Source: Kappaphycus alvarezii (taxonomy: Eukaryota; Rhodophyta; Florideophyceae; Gigartinales; Solieriaceae). From it: a DNA stretch of 64,000 nucleotides. The stretch's first letter is position 1. Every line of letters starts with the position of its first letter. The stretch lies in contig NADL03000477.1 in the NCBI GenBank assembly GCA_002205965.3, positions 124,001-188,000 on the forward strand, read 5' to 3'. Made by a program: the position numbers and the translations under genes. Under the pieces are notes generated by a model that had not been told where the DNA came from, ran no database searches, and saw nothing but the letters and a program-made list of their open reading frames with translations. Positions 43,801-57,400 of the stretch are shown in pieces.

Positions 43801-46800
43801 ACACATCCTTGATACTGCAGAAGAGAATGGAATTATTGATTTCCCGTAGTTCATGTAAAAGACACACGGCATATGGAGCAAGATGTACAGAAGCGACGAC
43901 GGAGGAATCCCGAGATGCGTTGTAGTCGAGGTGAGATTGCGCTGAAGCTACACGACTTTTACTTTATGATGGCTCGGAGCAGTCTTTGCAGAGTTTGAAG
44001 GTGACACACGAGGTCGTTTGGATATGCCCATGAATAGATCTCTTGCTATCCGTGCTCATATTTAACTCTCAATATCGTTGGCCTCGTATCTTTCCCCGCT
44101 CTTTGCCTATTAAATCGCTAATAGACGTGCCAGAGTTGACCTCCCCTTCGCTTCTGCCGCCTCAAATCTGTAATTATCATGATATTTTCCCTTACGTATC
44201 TCGGGAAAAATCTTCAGAGCATAGGCGTAAAGCAGACGACAAAGTTTCGATTCCGACAATGTTAACCTCCTGTCTTTTACACCTTCTTTTCCAAGCAGAG
44301 TATGATTCGGGGTCAATTTCATCATCTACGCCTCCTTTTCGCTGCGCATCACTCTGCACTGCCCTTGTTGTCAAAGATTGCAGATTTATATGAGTTTTCA
44401 TAAAGCAGAAAGCGTACATGATGAAGCTCTATCACTGGGCACAGTATACAAAGGCTTCTGGATCACCTTGCTTAGATGATTCATACCTGGAAAGGCTTGT
44501 CCCTTAAAGAGACTGAAACTCTCCAAACTTTCGTTTTCGTTCCAGAGCATCTCCCTCGCGTTCATGAGGTCTTGCATCCGGATTCATAGACGATATATCT
44601 GTTCTCGTAATACAGCCGGTCAGACTCTGTATAGGCGTAGGCCTAAGGGTCTCATCACTGAAAAGGGGAGCGATATAAATATTACATGGATTGGTAAGCC
44701 TAGTGTCGAGCTTCGCCGTTGTTCGAGATTCCGTAAGCTTGCTTCTGGTAATCTCCATTCTTGTGTCTGCAAGGACATGAGGAAGATGGAAAAATACGAA
44801 AGCTTCAAAAGAATTCCAATTTGAAGTTGGAACAGTAGCCAGGCTTGTAGTACTCGATATGATAAGCTCTCCACTCTTGATATCACCCTCCTTATCAAAT
44901 ATTAGTTTATACGTTGCCGCCGCATAACTTTTTCTATACCAAGACTAGTCTGGGAAAATGTTTTATCACTTTTAGGCTGGTTAAGAATTCTATTTGCTAT
45001 GCAGGAGAGACTAAAACCGGAGTCATGTCTTTTATCAACAATTTAAAGATCATTTTCAACCCCGAAGCTTTTTTGCACAATTTTGCATACTAAATTATTG
45101 ATATCATTACCAAATTTAGAGTTTGGGCTTAAAATTGATTCAAAATCGTTATTTTAGAGCAAAGTGAGCTTTATGGGTATTCTTTAGCGTATCAGCTGGT
45201 TGTTAAAGTGCCGAATCCATACCGTCTTCAATGAGACCTACTTTAAAATCGGTAACGAATGCAGCAGCCATATTCTTATCAATATTTGGGGCTTCTGAAG
45301 AAATCGTAACGGTAGATATATCATGTTGAAGAGGTGTATTGTCCACAACCGGAGAGTTTGTAGTTGACAAGTTTGCTAGCTTCTTGTTTTATTTCGGTGC
45401 AAGTTGGCAGGGGAAAATTGAATAAGGAGTATGAGGAGCAGGGTGCACGGAGCTGTAGAAGATTTCGCGAGTTCCGGAAGATGAGGGAAACAGAGGCTAC
45501 GGTAATCACCCGGTAGACAGCATTTTTTTGCAAAATTACTGTGTTTAAGTCGTAAATTTCATGTCGCGGAAATCTTAAATTTCCCCGACTTGGAAATTTT
45601 TGGAATTCGAAACAGAAATGCGGCGGACATTGGGGAAGAAAGATCCTCAACCGTGGTGATCATTTTTGTGACCTTTATGAATTTGAATGCATTTCATGCT
45701 CATCCATTACCTTTTCTATCCTCATAATGTTCATCTTTCTGTAGATTGGCAGCTATTGGGAATTGCTGCTGTACAATTTGACCACAATCCCTTCCAAGTC
45801 TTGAAATTTCATTGAACCATCGGTATTATTGTATAAAGTTTCTTCCTTCCCTTCTGTTGTCGAGGGCATCGATCTAGCCAGTGCTGGGTTGAGTCTATTT
45901 AGCAGGCCCACTAAAAATCAAATTAAAGGTCTCCATTTCGTATTATTGGAGAAAAAGTTGTGTGTTTTACCATCCAAGGTATTGACAAGTTATTAGTCCG
46001 CCTTTTTAGTAGTACTATTCTTGTCCCGATCTTCACAAATGTTTTAGTCCCTAAGACAGAGTTCAATGGATCGATCAAAATCATAATTGAAACGATTATC
46101 CTTCAAAAGTTGTAAGACGTAATTTGCTTTACGAAAATCTTCTCGGTCTGTATCCTCGTATGTCACATTTTATTACCTATTTATTTGGGGAACAAGATAT
46201 AGCTGGTATGGTGTTCGATATTACTTTTCATGGCACCTGTTGCTTCAGAATACGTGAATTTTCCTTGAAGTGAAAAGGCTTGGACTTGCTGTGTAGTTCG
46301 CTCAACATTGATCAGGATGGAGGAACCAGAAGGATTCTTCCACGTGACCCATTTGTCGCTTCTCTGGGAGATAACTGAATCCTTCCACTACTTCTGCAAT
46401 ACATATATTCCATCGATAATAGCTTGAGGAGGGCAATACATTAAGTCAATAAACCAAATATGCGACACAATTGATAGATTTGAAATTTACCTTGAGCCGT
46501 ATAATACCCTCGGAAACTTCCCCGAAAGCATAAATTATAGCAACGTCACAAAGGACAGTCGTCAGAAATAGCGGCGAGGAAAAGAAGGATCTGTTCAATA
46601 TCATTTCAGGTGCCAGAAGAAGACTCCGTAGCATAGCTTCAACTTATTTTGAAGGTAATGAGGTATTTTTTGATATCTAATTAGCAGCTTAAGATAAAAG
46701 GGAGTTGTTGAGGATATCCAACGGACAATCTCGAATGTACCTTCCAACTTCGGTACTTGGCTCTTCAATCAACGTTGTGCGTTTCAAGTACTAATTTCTG

Positions 46801-46924
46801 GCCACTAATTGCGGTCTCGTATCTGGTGGCACGAATTATCTTGAAAAAGTGAGAAGATATATATACAATTCAAAGACGAGATCAATAATGCACCAGAACA
46901 GCCGAAAAGATTTATAATACGGAT
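43801..46924. other. No recognisable gene
   Basis: Mixed AT-rich sequence. Overlapping ORFs at 44043-44419 and 44504-44898 on both strands, and one at 45321-45650 (minus), carry no motif I recognise. By position it is internal to the pair of LTR-like repeats. Confidence 0.35.
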
Positions 46925-47422
46925 TGTCGTGTAAACTGCTTTTGGCTGTCCAGCGCAGTGATGAAACAGTACAATCTGGAAGCTTATGGTCTTCGAGCTG
47001 TGGTGGTGCGAGTTATATAAAGTTAGGGATTGGTAGAGATGGGTGGGTGGGTCTCTTCACGCCCAGTTGAATTTTTTGCGATATTAATAGTACTCCTGAA
47101 TACCCTCGTGTCCCCTAATCCACCCTTCTTGCGGAAATGGCGTCGCATTTACTCAAAACAAATTGTAGCGTTGACCATCATGCGATCAAAAAATAGTAAT
47201 TCACTAGAAATCCATATTCCTCACAGTCTCTAACTGTTACAATATAAATAAAATCAAATTGTGCACTATTGTATCAATCTAAGTACTTCTGGGCGCTCAA
47301 CGTGAGATCCCAAAATTATCCCAACACCCCACCCGTACTGTACAGTACAGGGTGCATCAAGTGAGTTTCACCCAACATTGCCCAGCTGTGCAGTACTGCA
47401 CATGCATATCAAGTACAGCACA
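46925..47422. repeat. LTR-like direct repeat, right copy
   Basis: This is 498 bp, in the same orientation as 37212-37700 and similar along its whole length. It starts TGTC and ends GCACA. It has a TATA-like TTATATAAAG at about 47013 on the plus strand and the palindrome GTACTGTACAGTAC at 47336-47349. It lies 1.2 kb beyond the RT of Copia C (minus strand), so it could equally be the 3' LTR of that element. Confidence 0.65.
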
Positions 47423-48639
47423 ATAGAAAACGTTGATAAAATCGCTCCGTGTTATCGCTAGCTTCCCCAAAAACTATTATCCTAACCCATATTTATTCCA
47501 TATATAGTTGACGAGGGCATTCATCAGCCCATAGTGCTCTTCTGCAGATCCAACCGAGGCAGTAATCAGGTGTTGAAGTCCAAATGTTCCGGTGTCAATC
47601 ACCGCTAGATTGAAGGTTTCGTCTGAATCCATATCAGTTAGTCGAGTGCCAAAGATACCTTCACCGACAAAACCATCCTTGCGTTTTCCAACAGTCATTT
47701 TGTGGAGAATTCAGCAAGCTTTGGCTTCGGTCATTATATATTCGCTGTACCATAAGCGACCCTGCAAATACATGATAGCGAACTGTTTAAACAAAACTAA
47801 ACATAATCTTTCTACAAATTTTCTTACACCTTCCTATACAGCGCTATACGTTTTGCGTGTCCTCTTCGTTGCTGTTCCAATTATTTTTAAAATATCTTCT
47901 TATTCAAGTTTGAAGCCATCTGTTACGTAGTACAGCCGTGTGAACTCCTCTTGACAAATACTACAATTCACTTGGAAGCAAAATATAGTCCCCCCATAAT
48001 ATTTTTCAAAATTGAGGACATACTGAAGGCATGTTAAGATTATTCATCACACTAGGCAATCTAAACAGAAGGTACCATCTGTAAAGGTCCAAACCTGAAG
48101 ATAACTGCATTCTTAGTATTGTAAAATGCTCCATGTTTACCACCGCAATTAGGTTTTAGACCAGCGCGGGAGTAGGTATTTTCAGCTCCAGTAGTCTCAA
48201 AGGCTCTATCGAACATCCCACGCGACATTCGAAATCTTCGCTCGACCTGCTACTCTATATACACAGGACCGTATTGACTTGATACATCTAGTCTAAAATA
48301 GAATATATGCCAAGAATAGTCTATATTGAATCGAAAAAAACCTGCTCGGAAGCCTATCCCTATGTTTGGAAATCACCCGGTCTGACATCCACGCTGCGCC
48401 ATCGAAATTTGCGTCTCTGCGGCAACCATCTGTGCCAATAGACCAGCACGAATGGGTAGATGAGTCTATTCGGATTTAAAATGGGCCAAGCCGAAGCGCT
48501 CCAGAAGTTCCATAACATGTCTTGTTTGGGAAACCAGAATGTGAGGATATATCTATTTTTTTACCTCTCAATAAATGATTTAAAGTTTCGAAAAAGTTTT
48601 ATATGGAATAAGTTCGCCAAAAATTCGCTTTGTTTTGTT
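47423..48639. other. No recognisable gene; probably 3' part of Copia C
   Basis: A 73-codon minus-strand ORF (47477-47698) and a 112-codon plus-strand ORF (47592-47930) overlap; neither has a known motif. An RNase H of Copia C would be expected here but was not found. Confidence 0.35.
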
Positions 48640-49085
48640 ACAAATATCCTACAGATTGGAGAAGAAGCTGACATCGTCCACGAAGACGGCAACGCAGAGA
48701 TAATGAACCCGGTTGATAAGTAAAAATACTTGAAGATCAAGATGTGAGCCCAAATGGATTATTTCTCTTGTAATAACGAAGCCCCAAATGTCTCCCACTT
48801 GTCGCGATCTGTACATGATCTTACATAGCTTACAGAAAATATCGGACTGTGCATCTTTTTCACTAGAACCATTGGGGTAGGAAATGTACACCGGAATATC
48901 CATTTCGCAATACATTTTGGAGTTTGATATTAACGCTCTTTCGAGGTCAAAATTGTTGCTTCCCAAGAATGCGAGGAGCATTTTCATGCCCCCGTGAGTA
49001 AAGAAAATGGGTTGTGTGCTCTCAGGGCCTTATTTTATGAACAGTGTCTGTTGATCACTGCGCACGACACATCTTACCTTAAGCT
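48640..49085 (-). pseudogene. Copia C reverse transcriptase fragment
   Basis: KVRCVVRSDQ (about 49060) matches the KxRxVxRGxxQ block. From 48987 the frame is open to 48649: FDLERALIS with the Asp-containing palm start, MDIPVYISYPNGSS (family VYxxxPxG), FCKLCKIMYRSRQVGDIWGF (family CxLxKxLYGLKQxxRxW), and CVAVFVDDVSFFS with the YVDD-type active site intact as FVDD. This is the best-preserved Copia RT in the window. Confidence 0.75.
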
Positions 49086-50580
49086 CTATACCTTCATTGG
49101 AAAGTATCTTTAGTCAGAAAAACTACATATGATCTAGGAGGTTCATTTCAGCACGACATTTTACGTACTTTTATATGCCGCGTTTGACAGGCGCCTGGTA
49201 CTCGTAGTCTATCGCTGCAGTCGAGTAGGGGTCGTCGGTGACTTGTCGGAAGGTTAGCTTCGCCGTGATGAATTGCTTCTTTCGAAAGATTTTCGGTCAA
49301 TATTGATTCAAATAATAGGAAATAGCCTCTACCTCGATGCTCCTGAACCATCTTTTTGGCTGAAATTTTGCTTTGGCCTGCATGTTTTGGAGTTTAATCC
49401 AATGCAAGTCAGTGGTAATTGAAAGAAGATCTGAAGATCTTGGCTGAATTCTCTCGAGCGCGGTCAAGCTTGATGCCACGTATCGGGAAATATAGTTCCA
49501 GTTCAGAACGTTTCTCATATCCCATAAGGTATTGAGCAAATTCGAAACTTTTTAATGTAGAAAACATCTCACTTTCGGTTTAGTCATCCAGTTCCGATAG
49601 AGTATATATCTCTCCTTTAAATGATGGGGTAACTAGCCCTGGAATGTTCATGTGCACAATGCAAAATGGAGCAATTGTAACAGAATAAGCAAGAGAGGGT
49701 CTTTGCTTACTGTTTCTGAAACGCATCCAGCACAAATCATGACTTCTACGTCTGACTGTGCGAATTAAGGGACGTCAGAAAAGGTGATCAGTAGAGAAAA
49801 GTAGCTAAATGGACTTCAATTTCCTGTTCGTCAATTCCATTCTTCCATGCAACCTAAAGTTTTCAATTAACCTTGAGATGCCGCAAACTACATAGAGTAA
49901 GGAATACAGTGTAATTTGTCCAATTCTGCTCCCTAAATTACTGAACTTACCTTTCTGACGTGATAAAACTCCAGATGAGTCGTTTCTTTGTAGCCATCTA
50001 AGTTTGCATCGGTTTCGCAGGAGGAAACTTCGGGTTTAAGAACCTATTTTCGTAATTAAATATTTTGATAGTAACTTAAGACTTCTATCTTCTATCCACA
50101 ATGGAGAAGTGAATACCCAAATCTAGAAGAAAATAAATGTTTACACTTTCGCCGTTCATATCGTCAAAAGGGCAGCAAATTTCTTCGAAAATAAACTAAC
50201 AGATAGGATGTTTTCATTGCATTCCAGAGTAAGGAATGCTACTATGGGCAGTTACTGGGCCAGTAACAACCCTACTCGGCCCATTACAAAAACTTTTGAC
50301 GACAACGGAGTCACTTGGACTTTCTCGTAGATTATTAGACCTTGGTTAACAAAAGAGCGGCTAGAATGAAGAAACTGGTGACTCGCAAGGTTTCAAACAA
50401 ATGCATCATGCCTATTTTGCAAAGGTTAATATTTTTAACCTTTGTTAACCTTAGCAAAAGTGCTGCGGTACTTCTTTTTCGCCATGGGATCATAATGTTG
50501 ACCGGAGCGGTTGTTTGGGTTAGGGAAGTTGTTGAGATCTATACATCCATTTTCACTCAAGTTTATGCCCAGATCCTGTG
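49086..50580. other. Between gag and RT of Copia C, unrecognised
   Basis: This should hold protease and integrase, but only short minus-strand ORFs (49148-49351, 49297-49539) are present and none gives a clear motif. The distance is too short for a complete integrase, so a deletion is likely. Confidence 0.35.
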
Positions 50581-50815
50581 CTACAGCTGTTGATTCGGGT
50601 TCGGGTTTAGTTGCTTTTGTGGACTGTTATCGTTCAACATGCCATTATTTTGATCAAAATTGTGGAATTGTCCATATCTGCTACGACCACGACACCCTCT
50701 ACGACCACGGCCGCGTCTTTGAAATCCTTGGCCATCGGTTCTCTAAGTTCCGGTATCCTGATGGTGTAACCAGCACCGAGAAGCGTATTATCCAGTTTTC
50801 CCGCATACATAGCAG
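50581..50815 (-). pseudogene. Copia C gag nucleocapsid with broken zinc knuckle
   Basis: On the minus strand CYVCGKTG, a stop, YASRC gives the spacing C-x2-C-x4-[stop]-x4-C at 50773-50814. It is therefore a zinc knuckle whose His codon has become a stop. It is followed by an Arg/Gly-rich stretch (FQRRGRGRRGCRGRSR), then a polar Asn/Gln-rich end with a stop at 50581-50583. Basic RGG-like tails next to a knuckle are common in gag proteins. The plus-strand ORF at 50511-50831 is a shadow. Confidence 0.55.
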
Positions 50816-53499
50816 GCACAAGATCTGCTGACGCGACTAAATGCCTAAGAATTCCAACTAAAACCAAGATACTCCAAAGAGCTTCCTTAAATGGCCAATT
50901 GTGGGTAAAATGTACTTTAAGAAGTGCTTAATGTCTACAGCGTACAGTTTAACGCCTTTAAAGAACTGTTCTGCTTTTCTGGCTTTTCTGTCCACTTGTA
51001 CGTTTTGATGCAAGTATTAGAATGAGGTTGTGAGTCGTGCATTGAGAGAAAATAAAATACCAAAGTAGCGGGATAAAAATCTAATATAACGTGAAGTAAT
51101 ACATTTTTTGCTGCTTATAATACCGAAATAAGTCCTTTCTATCTATTAATAGCATAGTTAGCTATTTAGATCAGAATTTGAGTTGTTTGCATACCTACTT
51201 ATAAGGATAAAATATGGTCACTCAAGAGCACACATGTGCTCAAAAGACGTACAGAAAAGTTTCGGAAACGTTTTCTGATGTATTTCTCGAGAAATTTTTG
51301 AATAAATTGCCTCCGAGAAAAGTACTAATTTGAAATAAAATTCTAGAAGGATCAAATCCACAGAAGCAATGTCTTCGCATATTTTCTAACAAAAAAATGA
51401 CAGAAATCGGAAAATCGCTAAACCAGCATTTAAAATCAGGCTTACTTTGACTACATAAGAGCCAGTAGAGATACATTATTCTAGTTTTGAACAATAAAGA
51501 TAATTTAATAGGGATTTGAATTAATTTTTAGTGTCTCAATTAGGCTTAATGTGAACATCATTATCCCCCACCACTAATTTACGGCACTCTCGACCAGCAG
51601 CAATGACCAAAGTGCTTTGATATATTTTAACTTAGATCTCGTTATCATAAGACTAGGACAGATTAGGTTCCTTTCACCACCTCCAGAACAAAATATTGAA
51701 ATTTTGAACTTCTTGTTCTGGAATTTCGACTCACCAATTCCCCAGCTATTTTCCTAGACTTAATGAATGAAAATTATAAGTAGCAGATGGGCAATTCTGA
51801 GATCGTCCATCCGTATGATATATTTATATCTAGTAAGACGTGTAAAGATCACTTGGGCCATATTCGGGCTTTACTTAAAATCCCCGGAAGAGAATATTTG
51901 TGATGAAAATGATCTAAATACATTTCGGGGGTTATAGTGTTAGAGTAAATAGTCCACACCATTTACCGAAACTTTATTTCTGTTTATCCAAATAAGATGT
52001 GTGCAGTCATGGAACGATCGATGCCAAAAAACGCAACGAGTACAGTCTTTTCTTGTTTTTTATTAATTACTATGTAGATTGAAACTGCTTTTCACTGCTT
52101 GCTAAAACTCTAACATAATTGATAGAAAACGTCAATTCTAAATGAAATTGCATCCAAGATGAGGCCTTTTAAAGTACTCAACCAAAAAGAATTGTAGAGC
52201 AACTGTTGTCATACATTTATATGCCATAATTCCTATCCACATCACCTTAGATGCGTTAAAGTATCCAATTAGCGCACTGATTTAACAGGAAGAATCAATT
52301 TATAAAAGAAAGTTCCCTTTTGAGGCCATGAATCTTAATAATGCCAAGCAAACTTCTCGTCACAGAAGGAAGAACTTTTGGCCATTGTAGATTCAGTCAA
52401 CTCGAAGAGATCTTACCTTTACGGTACTTTTATCAATGTTCGATCAGATTAATATCCTCCAAAATATCTAAAAAACAATGAAGAATTGTCGCTGAAACAA
52501 GTTAGATGGCTGTAAATTTTAGTTAATTTCGAATTCAAGGTAATATCCACATTGGGAAAATCAAACATATTTCTTGATGTCCTATCAAGGTTGCTATAAG
52601 ATGTCCCATCCTCTTATCAACCAAATAATTCGTTGCTCCAAGTACTTATTACAAAGAAATCCAAAGAAACCAACAAAATTTCGACAATTTTGTTCACAAA
52701 AACTGAGTTGGTGGAACTAGCAGAATACTATGATGATCTTAAGAACCTCAAACCCCTGTATAAAGACTCGAAGGTTTCCATTAAGCTTCAAGTGATTCTT
52801 CTATTTAGAAACGAAAAGACACGTGTGCCAGAAAGGGATTTTAGAGTAAAGCTCTGCATGAGCACCATTAAATGCCTAACTCGAGACATGTTGTGTCTAT
52901 CCTCCACATACATTTCCTCATATAAGGCCCATTTTGTCCTCGCATAAGGAAACATCTCTTTGTCATACAAATGATTACGGAAAGAAACAAAAATTGGGTC
53001 CTTAAATATTTACCAGAAAAGATACTCCATAAATGTAGAATAACAGTAATTTTTCTACATTTTTACACTTTTACTAGAGTAATCTGACGAAACCATACAA
53101 TTTTAATCACGCTATACACGTTTAAACTGAGATAATATTCATTAGGGCTAAAAACTTTTCAATATCAATTTCCTGCGGTTTCTTGCCAATTCAAACTTTA
53201 TCTAACAGTCTAAAGATCCTAATCTACTAATAAAGCCGCGAAGAGGGCTCCAAGCGACTATACTCAACAAAAAAAATACCGAAATTTTTGTTTTTATCGA
53301 GATTCACTATTATTCAAAGTATGGGTTGACCCGAAAAAAGCAGGAGAAACTTTTATTAATTAGGAAAAGCCCTAACTTTTGCCGTCATATTTGGAAAATT
53401 GTCGGACAGACACTAAGGATAACAAAACGATAAAAGGAATATAACCTAAGTTTCGTTGGAAAATTTTACGATTATACGGAATCTAGTTAGTTCGAACCT
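50816..53499. other. AT-rich stretch without recognisable genes
   Basis: Only short ORFs are present. The longest is 104 codons (52633-52947, plus) with a charged N-terminal half and no motif I recognise. The first part may contain the rest of the Copia C gag on the minus strand. Confidence 0.4.
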
Positions 53500-54474
53500 C
53501 CAAATGGCGGAGAGGGAAGCAACTAATCAGAGACCCGCATGTATTTTTCAACCACTAGAAGCAACGAATACAAAACGGATCTACATAACCGTGGATTTCA
53601 TTACACCTTTCCCAAAGTAGAAAAGTGGAGACAACGACAGGTTTAATTCGTAGACAGAATTTCTAGTATTATCAGAATACGAACGAAACCAAACATAGAT
53701 GCTACTTATAACTCCCTGCTGATCAAGAATCATTTGTATAGACACCACATATTACTATTTAGTGTCATACGTGGCCAAGATCCCATTTTACACAAACAAA
53801 TTTTAGAAAACCCCTTTTTCTATACCAGGGACAAAGAAATTTCCTTTTTCTACATAACATCCACACATTAATGGATAGTTAGATATAATGAACAGAAAAA
53901 TATAGTAAATGATCCCTTATTTCGCTAAGTTCGACAAATCAGATTGCGATCATTATCAGGTAGATTTTGAAGTTGCATACAACTCCTCTGTTAAGAAAGC
54001 TACCATTTTCTCACCATTCTTTCTCAATTATGGATTACAAACAAGAAAAATACCATTGGATTTCTTAGCATCACCAAATTCAGCAGCAGTAGGTTTCTTA
54101 AAAAATATGCAAGAGGTTTTAAGGAAAGCCAAGAATCAAATCCGAATATCCAATGAATCCACAGCAAAATATAAAAATAAGAAGACAAGAATGTCTACTT
54201 CCAAACTTGGTGAAAAGGTTTGGCTATCAAAAACGATCTTATCACTCGAATATGTGGCTGAATCACGTAAACTGAACCCAAAGTATGGTGGTCCGTTTGA
54301 AACGACAGAAGATATTAGCGGCGTGACGAATTTTCTGAAGTTATGGAACAGATGATTGACAGAAGAGTACACAATTCAGTCCGCGCTAGCCGTTTCAAGC
54401 CGTTCTTTGAGTATGAAGTGAACCGAGAATTTCCACACTCGCCTCATCTCCAATTTGAAGATGAAAAAGTGTAA
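53500..54474 (+). mobile_element. Gypsy 3: decayed Ty3/Gypsy integrase
   Basis: ITVDFITPFPK (about 53580) matches the first-Asp block of the integrase core (family TxDFITxLP). A heavily broken stretch follows. From 53909 the C-terminal half is open for 148 codons: EVAYNSSVKKATIFSPFFLN, YGLQTRKIPLDF, KAKNQIRISNESTAKY, LGEKVWLS and LNPKYGGPFET. It then shifts by an apparent one-base loss into RRVHNSVRASRFKPFF, ending at 54472-54474, where the family has its HPVFHVSxLKPF block. No chromodomain was seen. It differs from Gypsy 1 and 2 in sequence. Confidence 0.75.
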
Positions 54475-57400
54475 TAAAAAGTTGAATCCCTTCTCTCTCA
54501 CAAGAAAAGCATGGAAGAAATAAACTTCTTTCCAAATGGAAGGGGTATGGAGGTTATGAAAACTCACGGCTTCCCGAAGCACCTTAAGAATTGACAAGAA
54601 CTTTTGAATAGCTACAAGCAGAAACTCAAGAATCGCGACGAGTCTATCCTGTAGGGTATGTTGATGTTTTATTGCACAGGTTCACTTTCCTTGATGACGA
54701 GTTATTTCACAGGCCTTATAGCTTTACACTAATTTACTGTATCTACTGTACTCTATATTCAAACCAACGGTAACCTCATACCCAGGGCCACACTATGCTT
54801 TCATTATACATTTTTCGATCAAACGCCTGGCAATGCCTGTCCCTCGTCCCTAGACAAAGGTAGCCCATAGGAGCTTAGCTTAGAGAGTTAAACTTGTTTA
54901 AAGTATGAATAGATATTTCAATGATCCTTCCTCCTTTCCGTTAGCGGGCCGGTCACTATTCTGTTTCGTCTATATCTTATCCAACTCACGTCCAATTCCT
55001 TCTAGTGCTGATAGGTAGTTTGCATTATAGGAACCTCGACCTTTTGCACAACTTATGAATGGTCGTTGGATCAATTCATGGTCAGGTCCAACGTCCAGAA
55101 GTAGATCCTGATCTGGTTAACTGATCTAGATCTTGTTTCAATCTAGATATCGGCAACTTTTCCATAAATTTCTTGACACAATTTTTGACCTAATTGGTAC
55201 ACTTTTAATATTTACTCATTAGTGGCACACCGCGATATTTTATCAACTCTTCACCAATCGCAATCTGTCTTGTCATCCCATGCCACCTGGACCAATGTAC
55301 ATCTTACAGGTTGTCAGAGTATGTCACTCGTGCCAACTACAAATTCCAAAGGCGCTACTTACAATAACTTTAGGGATGTTTTCCGGAAAACCCATTTCAT
55401 ATCCTATCACTCTATTACACTTCCCTTCGATTATTGGCTATCCAAATTTCTATATAAATCCTGATTTGGAGCTTCTTGCTTAATCTAGCCAGCCTCAACC
55501 ATAGTTTAAACGAAAGTGCAACCCAGATCTGCTCTTGCGCGCCTAATATCCTACACCTTGACCCCTCTATATCCACTAAGAACTTTACATCTCCAGATAG
55601 TATCCCATTTTTCCATGTAAGGGTCATCTATGATATTTCTCCACAGCTTTCCGACTGTATTTTTATTTTTGTTTTATTTCCCTTCTGGGCCCAGTGCTCT
55701 ACTTCCTCTCGAATGAAACTTTGCCTTTCCATGATCGTCCAACCAAGCGGCTCTCATTTCTCTCAGCACTATTCAGGCTACATTTCGAGAATAAACTAAT
55801 TTACTTCACTTGAAGCATTGGGGTCTGTCCTATCCTTGTTACTATAAGCAAGGGCTCATACGACTCCAGAAACATCAAAAATTACAAATGAGGATAGTAA
55901 ATATGGCGAAGACTAGCCAACCCGCAAAGAGGTCCACGATGGGTAAACTGCTACGTCCGGAGCTAATATTGAAGGTGGTGCTCAAATATACTGGCAAATA
56001 CATTCCCCTGACCTGTCTAGTGCCTCATTTCAGCAGCAGCTCAATTGAAAAGATCGACCATCGGTGCCAAAAAAAAACTTCAATCAGCACTTTGCATACT
56101 TATTTCGATGTGTAGGGTGCCGCCTTCGTTATATTTGCCGCGTCATATCAAGAGCTTCGGTCTAGGTTTTTGCGATTTCATGTGTTCCTATATGAAAGCG
56201 CGGTGATGGAGACCGCGATCTAACTAGTCTTTAGAAGAGCATCAGCGGATGTTTACAAAAGAAAAAATTTAAGCCTGTGCTAAAAATTCTCTCCAAAAGA
56301 TTTCTTGCGATTGTTACGAAATTAAAACGTATTTCGTTGAATTTTATCAATTTAAACTGGCTAAAGGTACACAGATTATTCAAAATGACGAAAAATAGAT
56401 GGAACAAAAATGAGAACTTCCAACTACAGGAAAGCCTAATAAAGTATGGCTCTATGGAACTAGCACGACGGGCGTATTAATGACTACTGGATGGCTGTCA
56501 TACTCACTTTTTTGTCTTGGACTGCATCCTTGTCGAAGAAATGGACCAAAATATTTGATTCTCGACTCATAAACGCGCAATTTATGATCTTCACCTTTCT
56601 AAAAGCATCAAAGAATATGCGTAGATGTTAGTCTTGATTCTCTCGCGAGTTTCACAAAAGAACTATGTCTTCGAAGTTCCCTCGAGCGAATGGGTTATTT
56701 TCAAGGTTCAATAAATCACTCGCAGAAATGTAGACGGCGCATTTTTCAAGCTAAAATAAATCTCCTTGAAATTGAATTTTAAAAAGCTGAAGACGAAATA
56801 AGTTATCCCTTTTCATTCCGTGCTCATGCGGATCTGCGAATACCCTGCAAATATACCAAGGTTTTTAAAGGGGAGCTTCTCTTCAATTCAACTACTACTT
56901 CTTCGATCTTGGGTAAAGATCTTGGGAAAAGACCAGCCTTCGATCTAAATTTGATAGTTAACGGTACGTTACCATATGGAAAGCAGTCTCCTCCGGCTTT
57001 TCTCGTGAAGATGATGGCAAAAGGCCAAGCCGGAGATTCTGGTGTAATCATAAATGCTTGCAGGTATTTTCGATTTCTTTTTGAGCGATATCTTCACGGA
57101 TTCATCATAAAAGCCTTTGGTAAATAGGCTTCGTAGGCTCCAGCCCGAATCAGTTTTCCGTGAGAATAGTTGCAGTGCTGAGTTCTCTAATTTTCCACGC
57201 AAATATTCCGGAACCATGGAGCGATCAATTTGTGTAATCTTTGATATCTTCGGAGAGATACGCAAGTCGGGCTACATGTTTTTTTCATCTACTCTTTCTA
57301 GATTTCCTCGGCCTACCCTTCGACGACGACTATAACTATTCGGCTAGTTCCTTATTTTAATCGCTGAGGCTGCGGGAAATTTTCACTTGGATCATTAGAA

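Noticed and set aside
55222-55483. Possible Gypsy integrase zinc domain (VRVCHSCQL)
   Set aside because: Only the CxxCQ word fits; the HxxxH part and the downstream core are missing.
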